NCBI GenBank assembly: GCA_030427145.1
Contig: JAUHWT010000006.1
Coordinates: 1-64,000, forward strand
DNA length: 64,000 nt
Direction of reading: 5' to 3'
Origin: Alphaproteobacteria bacterium
GTDB lineage: Bacteria > Pseudomonadota > Alphaproteobacteria > Rhodobacterales > Rhodobacteraceae
The translations under genes and the position numbers were made by a program. The notes beneath the pieces are model-generated. The model was not told the origin of the DNA, did not search any database, and saw only the letters and a program-made list of their open reading frames with translations. This document shows, one piece after another, positions 24,137 to 32,609 of this stretch. Within the stretch, counting starts at the first letter, position 1, and every line of letters starts with the position of its first letter.

Positions 24137-24255
24137 TTGATATCCCGGGATGTTGCGAGGAGTTGGAGTGCGTTTTCGCAAGCGAGTATTCCACGCCTTT
24201 CTTTCCCGAAACAGGCGGATTAGCCTGATGATATCTTAAGCCATGGGTTAAGTTG

Positions 24256-25137
24256 ATGGACCGTCTTCCGCCGCTGCGCCTGCTTACCACCTTCGAGGCT
24301 GTCGCCCGGCATGGCTCGATGCGGCTGGCGGCGGCGCGGCTGAACGTAACCCAGCCCGCGGTGAGCCAGGCGCTCCGGGCGCTGGAGGAGCATGTGGGGG
24401 CGACGCTTTTCGACCGGGCCACGCGGCCGGCGCAACTGACCGAGGCGGGCGAACTACTGGCCCGGGCGGTGCGCGACGGGCTGGGGCGGATCTCGGCCGC
24501 GCTCGAGGACATCCGGGCGCTCAGCGGGCAGGACGGGGCGCAGGTCACGGTGTCCTGCACGCTTGGCATGGCGACCTACTGGCTGATGCCGCGCCTGCCT
24601 GGGTTCTATGCCGCGCATCCGGAGATGACGGTGAACGTGCAGGCGCCCGCGACCGACCTGCCGCATCTTTCGCCCGGGATCGACATCGCCATCCGCTAAG
24701 GCACCGGCGACTGGCGCGAGGGCACGACGGTCAAGCTCTTCGACGAACGGGTCTGCCCGGTGGCCGCGCCCGCCCTGCTGGAACGGTTGCAGGCCGCGGG
24801 TGTGGGGCTCGACCGGGCGCCGCTCATACATGTGCGCAGCCCGCACAACCAGCACTGGGCCGGGTGGGAGGATTACTTTCGCGCAAGTAACATCCCGCGG
24901 GCGCGTCTCTCCGGGCAGACCTTTAACAACTACGTGCAGGCGGTGCTCGACCAGCGCGGCGTCATGCTGGGCTGGCGTTCCATAACGGGCGACGCGGTGC
25001 GCGACGGGGCGCTGCGGATGTGGCCCGGGAGCGAAGTGGATTTGGGGATGTCGTATTACGTCACCGCAAGGGTGCCAAAGTCCCGGAGCACACAGGAGTT
25101 CCTGGACTGGGTCATGATGTGCGGCGAATCCGATTGA
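24256..25137 (+). pseudogene. LysR (GcvA-type) regulator interrupted by one in-frame TAA
   Basis: Codons from ATG 24256 give a full HTH (LRLLTTFEAVARHGSMRLAAARLNVTQPAVSQALRALEE) and the start of the effector domain to SPGIDIAIR at residue 147. TAA 24697-24699 then stops it. The same frame continues without any indel for 145 codons (GTGDWREGTTVKLFDERVCPVAAPALLE...) to 25137. In GcvA-type regulators this point reads IRYGTGDW, so a Tyr codon became TAA by one base. Total length 292 plus stop equals a normal LysR. Sequence decay is otherwise absent, so the mutation is recent or is a read error. It is divergent from BBOX paralog 2. Confidence 0.82.
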
Positions 25138-25212
25138 CTGACCAAAATCCCGCCACGCGGCGCGAAGGCTGGTTTTGCCGCTGATCTGATGTTTCGCGCC
25201 CGGAAGGGCCGG

Positions 25213-25893
25213 TCAGGCCACGGCCTCGCCGGTGCCGTCGCGGGTGGGGTTGTCGAGTGTCGGGACCATTTTGGTCCAGGAGTGGTAGGGTTCCGACATG
25301 GCCTGGCTGTGAAGGTGTTCGAGCGCGCCGATGGGATCGTCGGGGTGCAGGTCGATGCGCAGGGTCAGTGGCGGCGCGTGGCGGGAGACCACGAGGAGGG
25401 CGGCGGATTTCAGGCCACGGAAGTCGCCGCCGGAGGTTTTGGCGGCCCTGAGCGCGGCCAGCAGACGGTCGGGCATTTCGCCTGCGGTCTGGGTGAAGGC
25501 CGCGATCATGGCGGGCAGAACGTCGGTGTTGCTGAGCATGTTGCCGGTGGCGACGATGCCATCCGAGGCGGCCTCGCCCGCGTAATCCACGCTTTGGGAG
25601 CCGGTGAAGGCGGCGGTGCCGCCCTGGGGGTCAAGCGCCGCAAGCTGGCGGTGGTCACGGCCGGGATCGGCGGAGGTGACGGCGTGGACGGCCTCTACGG
25701 CGGTTTTGCCCTCACGCATCAGGGTGAGGGCGCCGGTGCCCCAGAGCGTGCTGGGGGAGGTGCCCTGGGAGGCGGTCAAACCCGATTCCGCGTCACCGCG
25801 CAGGACCCAGCCCCCGACACAAAGGCTGCCCGTTGCGGCAGCGCCGCCGTAAATGCCTGTTTTTGGGTCATGGGCCAAAAGTGAGAACGTCAT
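25213..25893 (-). CDS. DUF1028-family protein (Ntn-hydrolase-like)
   Basis: The product has 226 residues beginning MTFSLLAHDPKTGIYGGAAATGSLCVGGWVLRG, the signature start of DUF1028 proteins, which have an Ntn-hydrolase fold. GSQSVDYAGEAASDGIVATGNMLSNTDVLPAM is the second conserved block. These genes are commonly linked to peptide or amino-acid catabolic operons. Here it is divergent from a dipeptide-type ABC transporter, with two copies of the GntR palindrome in the shared promoter gap. An amidase role on a transported compound is inferred. Confidence 0.8.
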   Translation of the reverse strand: MTFSLLAHDPKTGIYGGAAATGSLCVGGWVLRGDAESGLTASQGTSPSTLWGTGALTLMREGKTAVEAVHAVTSADPGRDHRQLAALDPQGGTAAFTGSQSVDYAGEAASDGIVATGNMLSNTDVLPAMIAAFTQTAGEMPDRLLAALRAAKTSGGDFRGLKSAALLVVSRHAPPLTLRIDLHPDDPIGALEHLHSQAMSEPYHSWTKMVPTLDNPTRDGTGEAVA

Positions 25894-25922
25894 TTACTCA
25901 TCCCGCCTGATTGAGACTTGTA

Positions 25923-25936
25923 TTTATCATGAAAAT
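25923..25936. promoter_or_regulatory. TTTATCATGAAAAT, putative GntR operator, site 1 at the ABC transporter
   Basis: Left half matches the 14-bp palindrome upstream of the GntR gene exactly; the right half is degenerate. It lies in the divergent gap between the DUF1028 gene and the transporter. Confidence 0.5.
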
Positions 25937-25950
25937 TTGGCCTCATGCAA

Positions 25951-25964
25951 TTAATCATGATAAA
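25951..25964. promoter_or_regulatory. TTAATCATGATAAA, putative GntR operator, site 2 at the ABC transporter
   Basis: Differs from the 17567 palindrome at one base. Centre-to-centre distance to site 1 is 28 bp, and the site lies 32 nt upstream of the transporter start. Confidence 0.65.
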
Positions 25965-25996
25965 TACGGGACCAACAGCGGAGAGGACAACCTGAA

Positions 25997-27565
25997 ATGA
26001 AAATCCTTGAGTTTACGCGTCGCGCGGTGCTCGCGGCGGGACTTGCGGGCCTGGCGCTGGCCTCGCCCGCGATGGCGCAGACGCCTCCGGGTGTCCTGAT
26101 CGTGGGTCAGATCGCGGAGCCGAAGGCGCTCGACCCGGCGGCGGTGACGGCGGTCAATGATTTCCGGATCCTGATGAATGTCTATGACGGGCTGGTGCGC
26201 TACAGCGACGGCACGCTGGAGGTGGAGCCCGCGCTTGCCACAGACTGGGAGATCAGTGAGGACGGGACGGAATACACCTTCAACCTGCGTGAGGGCGTGA
26301 AATTCCATGACGGGTCGGATTTCAACGCGGAGGCGGTGAAGTTCAACTTTGACCGGATGCTGGACGAGAGCCATCCGTTCCATGACACCGGGCCGTTCCC
26401 GCTGGCGTTCTTCTTCTCGGCGGTGGACAGCGTCGAGGTGGTGGATCCGCTGACGGTGAAGTTCACGCTGAGTGCGCCTTACGCGCCGTTTTTGTCGAAC
26501 CTCGCCTATCCCACGGGTCTGATCGTGTCGCCCGCGGCGGTGGAAAGCCATGGTGCGGATTTCGGGCGCAATCCGTCCGGAACCGGGCCGTTCAGGTTCG
26601 CCGAGTGGCGCTCGAACGAGGCCGTGGTGATTGAGGCCAATCCCGATTACTGGGATGGGGCGCCGAGCCTGGAGGCGGTGGTGTTCCGCCCGATCACGGA
26701 TGCCAACACGCGCACGGCGGAGATGCTGGCGGGCGGGATCGACATGATGGTCGAGGTGCCGCCGGTGGCTTTGTCCGAGTTTGAGGGCGAACAATACAAC
26801 GTGGTCGAGCAGGCCGGACCGCATGTCTGGTTCCTGATCCTCAACACCAAGGAGGGGCCGTTTACGGATGTTCGGGTGCGTCAGGCGGCGAACCTGGCGA
26901 TCAACAAGACCTCGCTGGTCAATGACGTGCTGGAGGGCACGGCGGAAGTGGCCGCGGGGCCGACGCCGCCCGCCTTTGCCTGGGCCTATAACGAAAGCCT
27001 TGAGCCCTATCCCTATAACCCCGAGCGGGCGAAGGAGCTGATCGACGAGGCCGGTGCGGAAGGTGCGGAGCTGACCTTCTATGTGACCGAGGGCGGGTCG
27101 GGGATGCTTGACCCGATTGCCATGGGCACCGCGATCCAGGCGGACCTGGAGGCCGTGGGTTTTGACGTGAATATCGAGACCTATGAGTGGAACACCTTCC
27201 TCGGACAGGTGAATCCCGGGCTTGAGGGCAAGGCGGATATGGCCGAGATGGCCTGGATGACCAATGACCCCGATACGCTGCCCTACCTCGCGCTGCGCAC
27301 GGATGCGTGGCCGGAGCAGGGCGGGTTCAACTCGGGCTATTACTCCAACGAGAAGGTGGATGACCTGCTGGAACAGGCGCGTGTGGCGACCGATCAGGAC
27401 AAACGCGCGGAGCTTTACCAGGAGATGCAGACCATCGTTCAGGAGGACGCGCCCTGGGTCTTTGTGGCGAACTGGAAGCAGAATGCGGTCACGAGCGACC
27501 GGGTCGAGAATTTCAGCCTGCAGCCGTCGTTTTTCCTTCTGCTGAAGGATGTTGTGAAGAACTGA
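25997..27565 (+). CDS. ABC transporter solute-binding protein, dipeptide/oligopeptide (family 5)
   Basis: The product has 522 residues with a Sec signal (LAAGLAGLALASPAMAQ, cleavage after about residue 28; FTRRA gives an incomplete twin-Arg motif). The family-5 start is clear: VGQIAEPKALDPAAVTAVNDFRILMNVYDGLVRYS, followed by VEPALATDWEISEDGTEYTFNLREGVKFHDGSDFNAEAVKFNFDRM. GTGPFRFAEW and NPDYWDGAPSLEAVVF also fit. The ligand is unknown but the neighbouring DUF1028 and HyuA/B genes suggest a cyclic amide, N-carbamoyl or dipeptide-like compound. A terminator hairpin follows before the permease gene, consistent with excess binding protein over membrane parts. Confidence 0.88.
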   Translation: MKILEFTRRAVLAAGLAGLALASPAMAQTPPGVLIVGQIAEPKALDPAAVTAVNDFRILMNVYDGLVRYSDGTLEVEPALATDWEISEDGTEYTFNLREGVKFHDGSDFNAEAVKFNFDRMLDESHPFHDTGPFPLAFFFSAVDSVEVVDPLTVKFTLSAPYAPFLSNLAYPTGLIVSPAAVESHGADFGRNPSGTGPFRFAEWRSNEAVVIEANPDYWDGAPSLEAVVFRPITDANTRTAEMLAGGIDMMVEVPPVALSEFEGEQYNVVEQAGPHVWFLILNTKEGPFTDVRVRQAANLAINKTSLVNDVLEGTAEVAAGPTPPAFAWAYNESLEPYPYNPERAKELIDEAGAEGAELTFYVTEGGSGMLDPIAMGTAIQADLEAVGFDVNIETYEWNTFLGQVNPGLEGKADMAEMAWMTNDPDTLPYLALRTDAWPEQGGFNSGYYSNEKVDDLLEQARVATDQDKRAELYQEMQTIVQEDAPWVFVANWKQNAVTSDRVENFSLQPSFFLLLKDVVKN

Positions 27566-27571
27566 GTTGAG

Positions 27572-27593
27572 CGGGCCCTGCGGGGCCCGTTTT
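27572..27593 (+). terminator. Intercistronic terminator between binding protein and permease
   Basis: CGGGCCC and GGGCCCG form a 7-bp stem with a 4-nt loop followed by TTTT, 7 nt after the stop codon. Partial read-through would lower permease expression relative to the binding protein. Confidence 0.75.
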
Positions 27594-27659
27594 CGCAGGT
27601 GGGCAGGGCGAGTTGAGGGGATTTGAGTAAGTGGTGCCCTGTCCTGGCGCGGGTTGTGT

Positions 27660-27757
27660 TGCCGGAGGGCTGCGACGGCCGCGGGCGGTAGCGTAGCGCC
27701 GCCCAGGGGGGCGGTCGGCGCTGCCCGGCGTGGCCGCCGGGCGGGACGGTTGAGAGG
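27660..27757 (+). repeat. Family C palindromic element, copy C2
   Basis: Nearly identical to C1, with hairpin GCCCGGCG-TGGC-CGCCGGGC and the downstream GGTTGAGAG. It lies inside the ABC operon. Confidence 0.85.
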
Positions 27758-27801
27758 GTTGCGTCCCGGGCCATGCCGAATTTTTTAAAGGGGGGAGTGC
27801 C

Positions 27802-28749
27802 GTGACGGGCTATATTTTGAAGCGTCTCCTATCCGCCATTCCGGTGCTGTTTGGCATCACGGTGATCGTGTTTCTGATCATGGCGCTGATCCCCGGCGAT
27901 CCGGCCACGGCAATTTTGGGAAGCTATGCGACGCCGGAAAACGTGGAGAAACTCAACCGTGATCTGGGTTTGGACAAGCCCCTGGTGGCGCAGTATTTCA
28001 TCTGGCTCGGCAACATGCTTCAGGGAGATTTTGGGCAGTCGTTTGCGCTGAACCGGCCGGTGATCGATGAGGTTCTGGAGCGGTTTAATGCGACGCTGAT
28101 CCTGGCCGGGACGGCGTTTGTGCTGTGTTCGGTGTTCGGAATTCTGGCCGGGGTGGTCTCGGCGGCGAAACAGTACGGGCTGGCGGACAAGGGGATTACC
28201 TTTGCGGTGCTGCTCGGCATTTCGATCCCGTCGTTTTTCCTCGGCATGATGATGATTTTGATCTTCGGGGTGAATTTGAGGTGGCTGCCCGTTTCAGGGA
28301 TGTACGCGATTTACGGGGGCGGGGATCTGCCTGATCTGATCTCGCACCTCATTATGCCCGCGCTGGCTCTGGCGGTGGTGGCGACGGGGGTTGTGGCGCG
28401 GCTGTCGCGTTCGGCCATGCTGGAGGTTTTGCGCCAGGATTTCATTCGCACGGCGCGGGCCAAGGGCGTGTCGGAGCGGGGGGTGATCTGGCGTCATGCA
28501 CTGAAGGCCGCGATGGTGTCGATCATACCGGTGCTGGGCATTCAGGCGGGGTTTGTGCTGTCCGGCGCCGTTTATATCGAGATGGTGTTTCAGTGGCCGG
28601 GGGTGGGGCGGATGCTGGTGGACGCGATTTTGAAGCGGGACATTCTGCTGGTGCAGGGGGGCGTGGTGTTTGTGGCCGCGTGTTATGTGCTGTTCAACAT
28701 TCTGGTGGATGTGGCGCAGAGCCTGCTTGATCCGAGGATCAAGACATGA
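27802..28749 (+). CDS. ABC transporter permease, DppB type
   Basis: The product has 315 residues from GTG 27802 with GGGGGGAG upstream. Six transmembrane segments; the N-terminal LSAIPVLFGITVIVFLIMALIPGDPATAI stretch and the later YFIWLGNMLQGDFGQSF are the DppB signature, and the EAA-type loop is LRQDFIRTARAKGVSERGVIWRHAL. It overlaps the next gene by 4 nt (ATGA), showing translational coupling. It forms the inner-membrane channel for the binding protein encoded upstream. Confidence 0.9.
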   Translation: MTGYILKRLLSAIPVLFGITVIVFLIMALIPGDPATAILGSYATPENVEKLNRDLGLDKPLVAQYFIWLGNMLQGDFGQSFALNRPVIDEVLERFNATLILAGTAFVLCSVFGILAGVVSAAKQYGLADKGITFAVLLGISIPSFFLGMMMILIFGVNLRWLPVSGMYAIYGGGDLPDLISHLIMPALALAVVATGVVARLSRSAMLEVLRQDFIRTARAKGVSERGVIWRHALKAAMVSIIPVLGIQAGFVLSGAVYIEMVFQWPGVGRMLVDAILKRDILLVQGGVVFVAACYVLFNILVDVAQSLLDPRIKT

Positions 28750-30641
28750 GCGCGTTTTTCAGGCTTCTGGCCCGCAACCGGCTGGCGCTGTGGGGCGGGA
28801 TCGTTCTGGTTTTGGTGGTGTTTTTGGCGCTGATTACGCCGCTGCTGCCTCTGGCGGATCCGGATGTGACGGACACGGCGAACCGGTTTTTGCCACCGTT
28901 CTCGGAAGGGGCGTTTTTGGGGACGGACCATCTGGGGCGCGATCTTCTGTCGCGGCTGATGTGGGGGACCAGGCTCTCGCTGGCGGTCGGGTTTTCGGCT
29001 GCGGTGGCGGCGGCGACCATTGGGGCGGCGATAGGGATCGTGGCCGGGTTTTATGGCGGGCGCACGGATAACGTGATCATGCGCGGCGTCGATATGCTGA
29101 TGGCGTTTCCGTATATCCTGTTGGCACTGGCGATTGTGGCGGCGCTGGGGCCGGGGCTGATGAACGCGCTGATTGCGGTGGCGGCCGTCAATGTGCCGTT
29201 TTTTGCGCGCAACATTCGCGGCATCACGGTGGGGATTGCGCATAAGGAGTTTGTGGACGCGGCGCGGCTGGCGGGGATGGGGAACGGGCGGATCATTCTG
29301 ACCGAGATCCTGCCCAATGTGGTGCCGGTGATTGTGATTGCGATGTCCACCACCATCGGCTGGATGATTTTGGAGACGGCGGGGCTGTCGTTCCTTGGCC
29401 TGGGCTCGCAGCCGCCGCAGGCGGATCTGGGGTCGATGCTGGGGGAGGCGCGGTCGGCGCTGATCACCAATCCGCATACCTCCGTTGTGCCGGGGGTGAT
29501 GATTTTGGTGATCGTGATGAGCATCAACCTGCTGGGCGACGGGGTACGGGATGCGCTTGATCCGCGTCTGAAATCGGGGGCTTTGAGCCGGCCAATGCCC
29601 GCAACGCTGGTGGATCGCAGGTCGGTGCCGGAGGCGGGCAAGGGTGATGGTATCCTGGCGTTGCAGGATCTGGAGACGCAGTTTCATGTGAAGGACCGGG
29701 TCTATAAGGCCGTGGGCGGTGTGAGCCTGACGGTGCATCCGGGCGAGTGCCTGGGGATTATTGGCGAGAGCGGGTCGGGCAAGTCGGTCACGGCGCTGAG
29801 TGTGATGTCGCTGGTGGCCTCGCCGCCGGGGGTGATTACCGGGGGCGCGGTGCGGTATAAGGGCGAGGATTTGATCGGGGCGCCCTACGCGAAGCTGCGG
29901 TCGCTGCGTGGGGACCGGGTGGCGTATATTTTCCAGGATCCGCTGGCGACGCTGCATCCGCTCTATAAGGTGGGCGATCAGCTTGTGGAGGCGATCGGCT
30001 GTCACCATGACGTGTCATCCGCGGAGGCGCGGAGCCGGGCGATTGATCTGCTGAAATCGGTGCGGATTCCGAATGCGGAGAGCCGGGTGGACAGCTATCC
30101 GCACGAGATGTCGGGGGGGATGCGGCAGCGGGTTGGCATTGCCATGGCGCTGGCCAACGAGCCGGATGTGATCATTGCCGATGAGCCGACCACTGCGCTC
30201 GATGTGACGGTGCAGGCGCAGATTTTGGCGCTGCTCGACGATCTGAGGAAAGCGCGCGGCCTGGCGATTGTGTTTATCACACATGATTTTGGCGTGGTGG
30301 CGCAGCTCTGTGACCGGGTGGCGGTGATGTATGCCGGGCGGATCGTGGAGGAGGGGCCGACCGGGGCGGTTCTGGCCACGCCCGCGCATCCCTATACCAA
30401 ACGGCTGATCGCCTGCGTGCCGGAACTGGGCGAGGGGCGGCGGGAACTGGCGGCGATTCCCGGGCTGCCGCCGGTGGTTGATAAGCTGCCCGAGGGCTGT
30501 GCCTTTGCGGAGCGGTGTCACAAGGCGCGCAATGACTGCCGGCGGGGGAATATTCCACTGGAGGGGCCGGCGGAGGAGGCGCGGCGCGTGCGCTGTCTTT
30601 ACCCTGAGAACGAGCGGATGGCGGAGGCTGTTTCATCATGA
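28746..30641 (+). CDS. Fused ABC permease (DppC type) and ATPase (DppD type)
   Basis: The product has 631 residues. Residues about 1-285 are a DppC permease ([27 protein letters not shown] loop [27 protein letters not shown]). Residues about 300-620 are an ATPase with Walker [11 protein letters not shown]-loop [20 protein letters not shown], signature [15 protein letters not shown], Walker [15 protein letters not shown] and the oligopeptide C-terminal motif with [15 protein letters not shown]. DppC and DppD are normally separate genes; no stop or gap is seen here, so this is a genuine one-chain fusion of the half-transporter. It overlaps DppF by 4 nt. Confidence 0.9.
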   Translation: MSAFFRLLARNRLALWGGIVLVLVVFLALITPLLPLADPDVTDTANRFLPPFSEGAFLGTDHLGRDLLSRLMWGTRLSLAVGFSAAVAAATIGAAIGIVAGFYGGRTDNVIMRGVDMLMAFPYILLALAIVAALGPGLMNALIAVAAVNVPFFARNIRGITVGIAHKEFVDAARLAGMGNGRIILTEILPNVVPVIVIAMSTTIGWMILETAGLSFLGLGSQPPQADLGSMLGEARSALITNPHTSVVPGVMILVIVMSINLLGDGVRDALDPRLKSGALSRPMPATLVDRRSVPEAGKGDGILALQDLETQFHVKDRVYKAVGGVSLTVHPGECLGIIGESGSGKSVTALSVMSLVASPPGVITGGAVRYKGEDLIGAPYAKLRSLRGDRVAYIFQDPLATLHPLYKVGDQLVEAIGCHHDVSSAEARSRAIDLLKSVRIPNAESRVDSYPHEMSGGMRQRVGIAMALANEPDVIIADEPTTALDVTVQAQILALLDDLRKARGLAIVFITHDFGVVAQLCDRVAVMYAGRIVEEGPTGAVLATPAHPYTKRLIACVPELGEGRRELAAIPGLPPVVDKLPEGCAFAERCHKARNDCRRGNIPLEGPAEEARRVRCLYPENERMAEAVSS

Positions 30642-31594
30642 GTGCGGCGCTGAAACTGACGGATCTCTCCAAGACGTTTGAGGTGGGCCGGACGCTGTTT
30701 GGAAAGCCGAAGGGCCTGGTGCGGGCGGTGCAGCCGGTGGACCTGACCGTGGAGCAGGGCGAGACGCTGGGCATCGTGGGCGAGAGCGGCTGCGGCAAGT
30801 CGACGCTGGCGCGGATGCTGGTGGGCCTGTTGCCGGTCACGACGGGGAGCATCGAGATCGAGGGGGCGGCATTGGACAATGCGGACCCGGCGGTGTTTGG
30901 GAAGCGCATTCAGTATGTGTTTCAGGATCCGATCAGCAGTTTGAACCCGCGCAAGACCATTCGTCAGGTGATGGAGGCGCCGCTGAAGAACCTGCACGGG
31001 ATGGGGAAGGCCGAGCGGGACGCGCGTATTCGGGAGATTTTCGATACGGTCAGTTTGCGCGAGGAGTTTCTGGAGCGCTATCCGCACGAGTTTTCCGGCG
31101 GCCAGGCGCAGCGGATCGGGATTGCGCGGGCTCTGGCGGCGGAGGCGCGGATTTTGATTTTGGACGAGCCGGTCTCGGCTTTGGACGTGTCGGTGCAGGC
31201 GCAGGTTCTGAATTTGCTGGCGCGGCTGAAGGAGGAGCTGGGGCTCACGTATCTGTTCATCAGTCATGACCTGGCGGTGGTGGAGGCGGTGTCGGACCGG
31301 GTGGCGGTGCTCTATTTCGGGGGGGTGGTCGAGGTGGGCCGTGCGGAGGATATTTTCTCGCGGCCGAAGCATCCGTATACGAAGCTGCTGGCGGACAGTG
31401 CCCCGGTGGTGGGGCGGGCGTTGAGGGCGCCGGAGGGGGTCGACACGGAGCTGCCCGATCCGCTGAACCCGCCCACGGGATGCGCCTTTCGGGCGCGGTG
31501 CCCGAATGCCACGGAGCGCTGTGGGCGGGAGGTGCCGAAGCTTGTGGAGATGGGCGAGGGCCACCGGGCGGCGTGTTTTCATCCGGTGGGGTGA
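30638..31594 (+). CDS. ABC transporter ATPase, DppF type
   Basis: The product has 318 residues. Walker [11 protein letters not shown]-loop [16 protein letters not shown], signature [15 protein letters not shown], Walker [16 protein letters not shown]-loop FISHDLAVV. The C-terminal oligopeptide-type tail contains [16 protein letters not shown], with the cysteine pattern usual for this subfamily. Its start overlaps the fusion gene by 4 nt. It pairs with the ATPase half of the fusion to energise import. Confidence 0.9.
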   Translation: MSAALKLTDLSKTFEVGRTLFGKPKGLVRAVQPVDLTVEQGETLGIVGESGCGKSTLARMLVGLLPVTTGSIEIEGAALDNADPAVFGKRIQYVFQDPISSLNPRKTIRQVMEAPLKNLHGMGKAERDARIREIFDTVSLREEFLERYPHEFSGGQAQRIGIARALAAEARILILDEPVSALDVSVQAQVLNLLARLKEELGLTYLFISHDLAVVEAVSDRVAVLYFGGVVEVGRAEDIFSRPKHPYTKLLADSAPVVGRALRAPEGVDTELPDPLNPPTGCAFRARCPNATERCGREVPKLVEMGEGHRAACFHPVG

Positions 31595-31599
31595 GACGT

Positions 31600-31708
31600 T
31601 TCCGCCCTTGCCCTGAGGGCGGCGCCTGACCCTGGGGGGTGCGATAGCGGCCTCCGTGGGGAGGGTCGGGCGCTGCCCGGTGCGGGCACCGGGCGGGAGG
31701 GTTGAGAT
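31600..31708 (+). repeat. Family C palindromic element, copy C3
   Basis: Hairpin GCCCGGTG-CGGG-CACCGGGC, a compensatory variant of C1/C2 (C-G to T-A), with the flanking GGAGGGTTGAGA. It may act as the 3' end of the ABC operon. Confidence 0.85.
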
Positions 31709-31713
31709 GGGGG

Positions 31714-32004
31714 CTAGAGGCGGGTTTCCGTGTTCTGACGGCCGAGTACGGCCATGATTTCCACCGCGCCATCCTGGGCAATCCGGTAGTAGATGCTGTT
31801 TGGTTTATGTATGCAGCGACGATAGCCGGGGCGAATGTCATCAACCGTCGGCCAAAGCGCGGGGTCCTCCGCAATTGCCGTGAAGCGCTGGTAGAGTGCC
31901 TGCAGGTAGCTGTCGGCGGCGTCCATTCCCCAGGTTTCCACTCCGTAGAGCCAAATCCCGTAGAGATCAGCCTTCGCTAACGGCGAGAGCCTATATTTTG
32001 CCAT
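31714..32004 (-). CDS. parE: RelE/ParE-family toxin
   Basis: The product has 96 residues. The ParE fold is recognisable from YRLSPLAKADLYGIWLYGVETWGMDAADSYL at the N-terminus, ALWPTVDDIRPGYRRCIHKPNSIYYRI in the middle and EIMAVLGRQNTETRL at the end. ParE toxins poison DNA gyrase; RelE relatives cleave mRNA. The catalytic RelE residues are not obvious, so gyrase-type activity is more likely. It overlaps the antitoxin gene by 14 nt. Confidence 0.88.
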   Translation of the reverse strand: MAKYRLSPLAKADLYGIWLYGVETWGMDAADSYLQALYQRFTAIAEDPALWPTVDDIRPGYRRCIHKPNSIYYRIAQDGAVEIMAVLGRQNTETRL

Positions 32005-32245
32005 TCCGGTGCGCCGTCTCCCGGAATTCCGCGAGGGTCTCTTCGGGTGTGGCTGTGACCCAGCCGTCTTTTTCGGCGGAGAGTTCGGACGCGATGAGGC
32101 GGGCCCGGATGGCCTCAACCTCACGGGCGCGGCGGATAAGGTCGTTGACGACCTCGCTGCGGCTGGAGAATTCCTGGCTGTCGATGCGGGACTGGATCCA
32201 GCGTTCGTTGGGTTCGGTAATCGAGAGGCTCGCGCGTTTTGCCAT
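31991..32245 (-). CDS. parD: ParD-family antitoxin (ribbon-helix-helix)
   Basis: The product has 84 residues. Residues 1-45 form the ribbon-helix-helix DNA-binding part (KRASLSITEPNERWIQSRIDSQEFSSRSEVVNDLIRRARE), and the charged C-terminal half (EKDGWVTATPEETLAEFRETAHRNGKI) would wrap the toxin. The gene precedes and overlaps parE, as usual. A short dyad TGATG/CATCA at 32272-32289 upstream could be its operator. Confidence 0.88.
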   Translation of the reverse strand: MAKRASLSITEPNERWIQSRIDSQEFSSRSEVVNDLIRRAREVEAIRARLIASELSAEKDGWVTATPEETLAEFRETAHRNGKI

Positions 32246-32321
32246 TTTGCCGGGCTTTGTGTGATGCGGTTGTGATGCGAATTTACATCATTTGTGAGGG
32301 TGTGGCAATTGCGTGTGGCTC

Positions 32322-32362
32322 TTGCGCTGCCCGGCGGTGTCGCCGGGCGGGAGGGTTGAGAG
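32322..32362 (+). repeat. Family C palindromic element, copy C4 (hairpin only)
   Basis: GCCCGGCG-GTGT-CGCCGGGC followed by GGAGGGTTGAGAG; the 5' part of the family is missing. The gap 32246-32609 holds C4, C5 and no gene. Confidence 0.8.
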
Positions 32363-32435
32363 GGGGGCTGATGGTGGAGGCGGGTATTGGGTTGAGGTGC
32401 CGTTATTGTTCGGGATGGGGCAGTGAGATGGATGG

Positions 32436-32500
32436 CTGCCCCGCCCGGTGCTTGCGCCGGGCAGCGCTGACCTCCCCCATGGGAGGCGCTGGCGCGCCAC
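32436..32500 (-). repeat. Family C palindromic element, copy C5
   Basis: Reverse orientation, head-to-head with C4 at 75 nt distance; hairpin arms GCCCGGCG and CACCGGGC with a G-T pair. Confidence 0.75.
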
Positions 32501-32609
32501 CCGAGGTCCGCGATGCCCTTGGTGTTTAGCACACGGGTGTGGAACTTGCCGATTGCAGCACTTTACGATGACTGATTAGCTGCCCTGAACAGAAGGACAG
32601 GCGGGGCTT

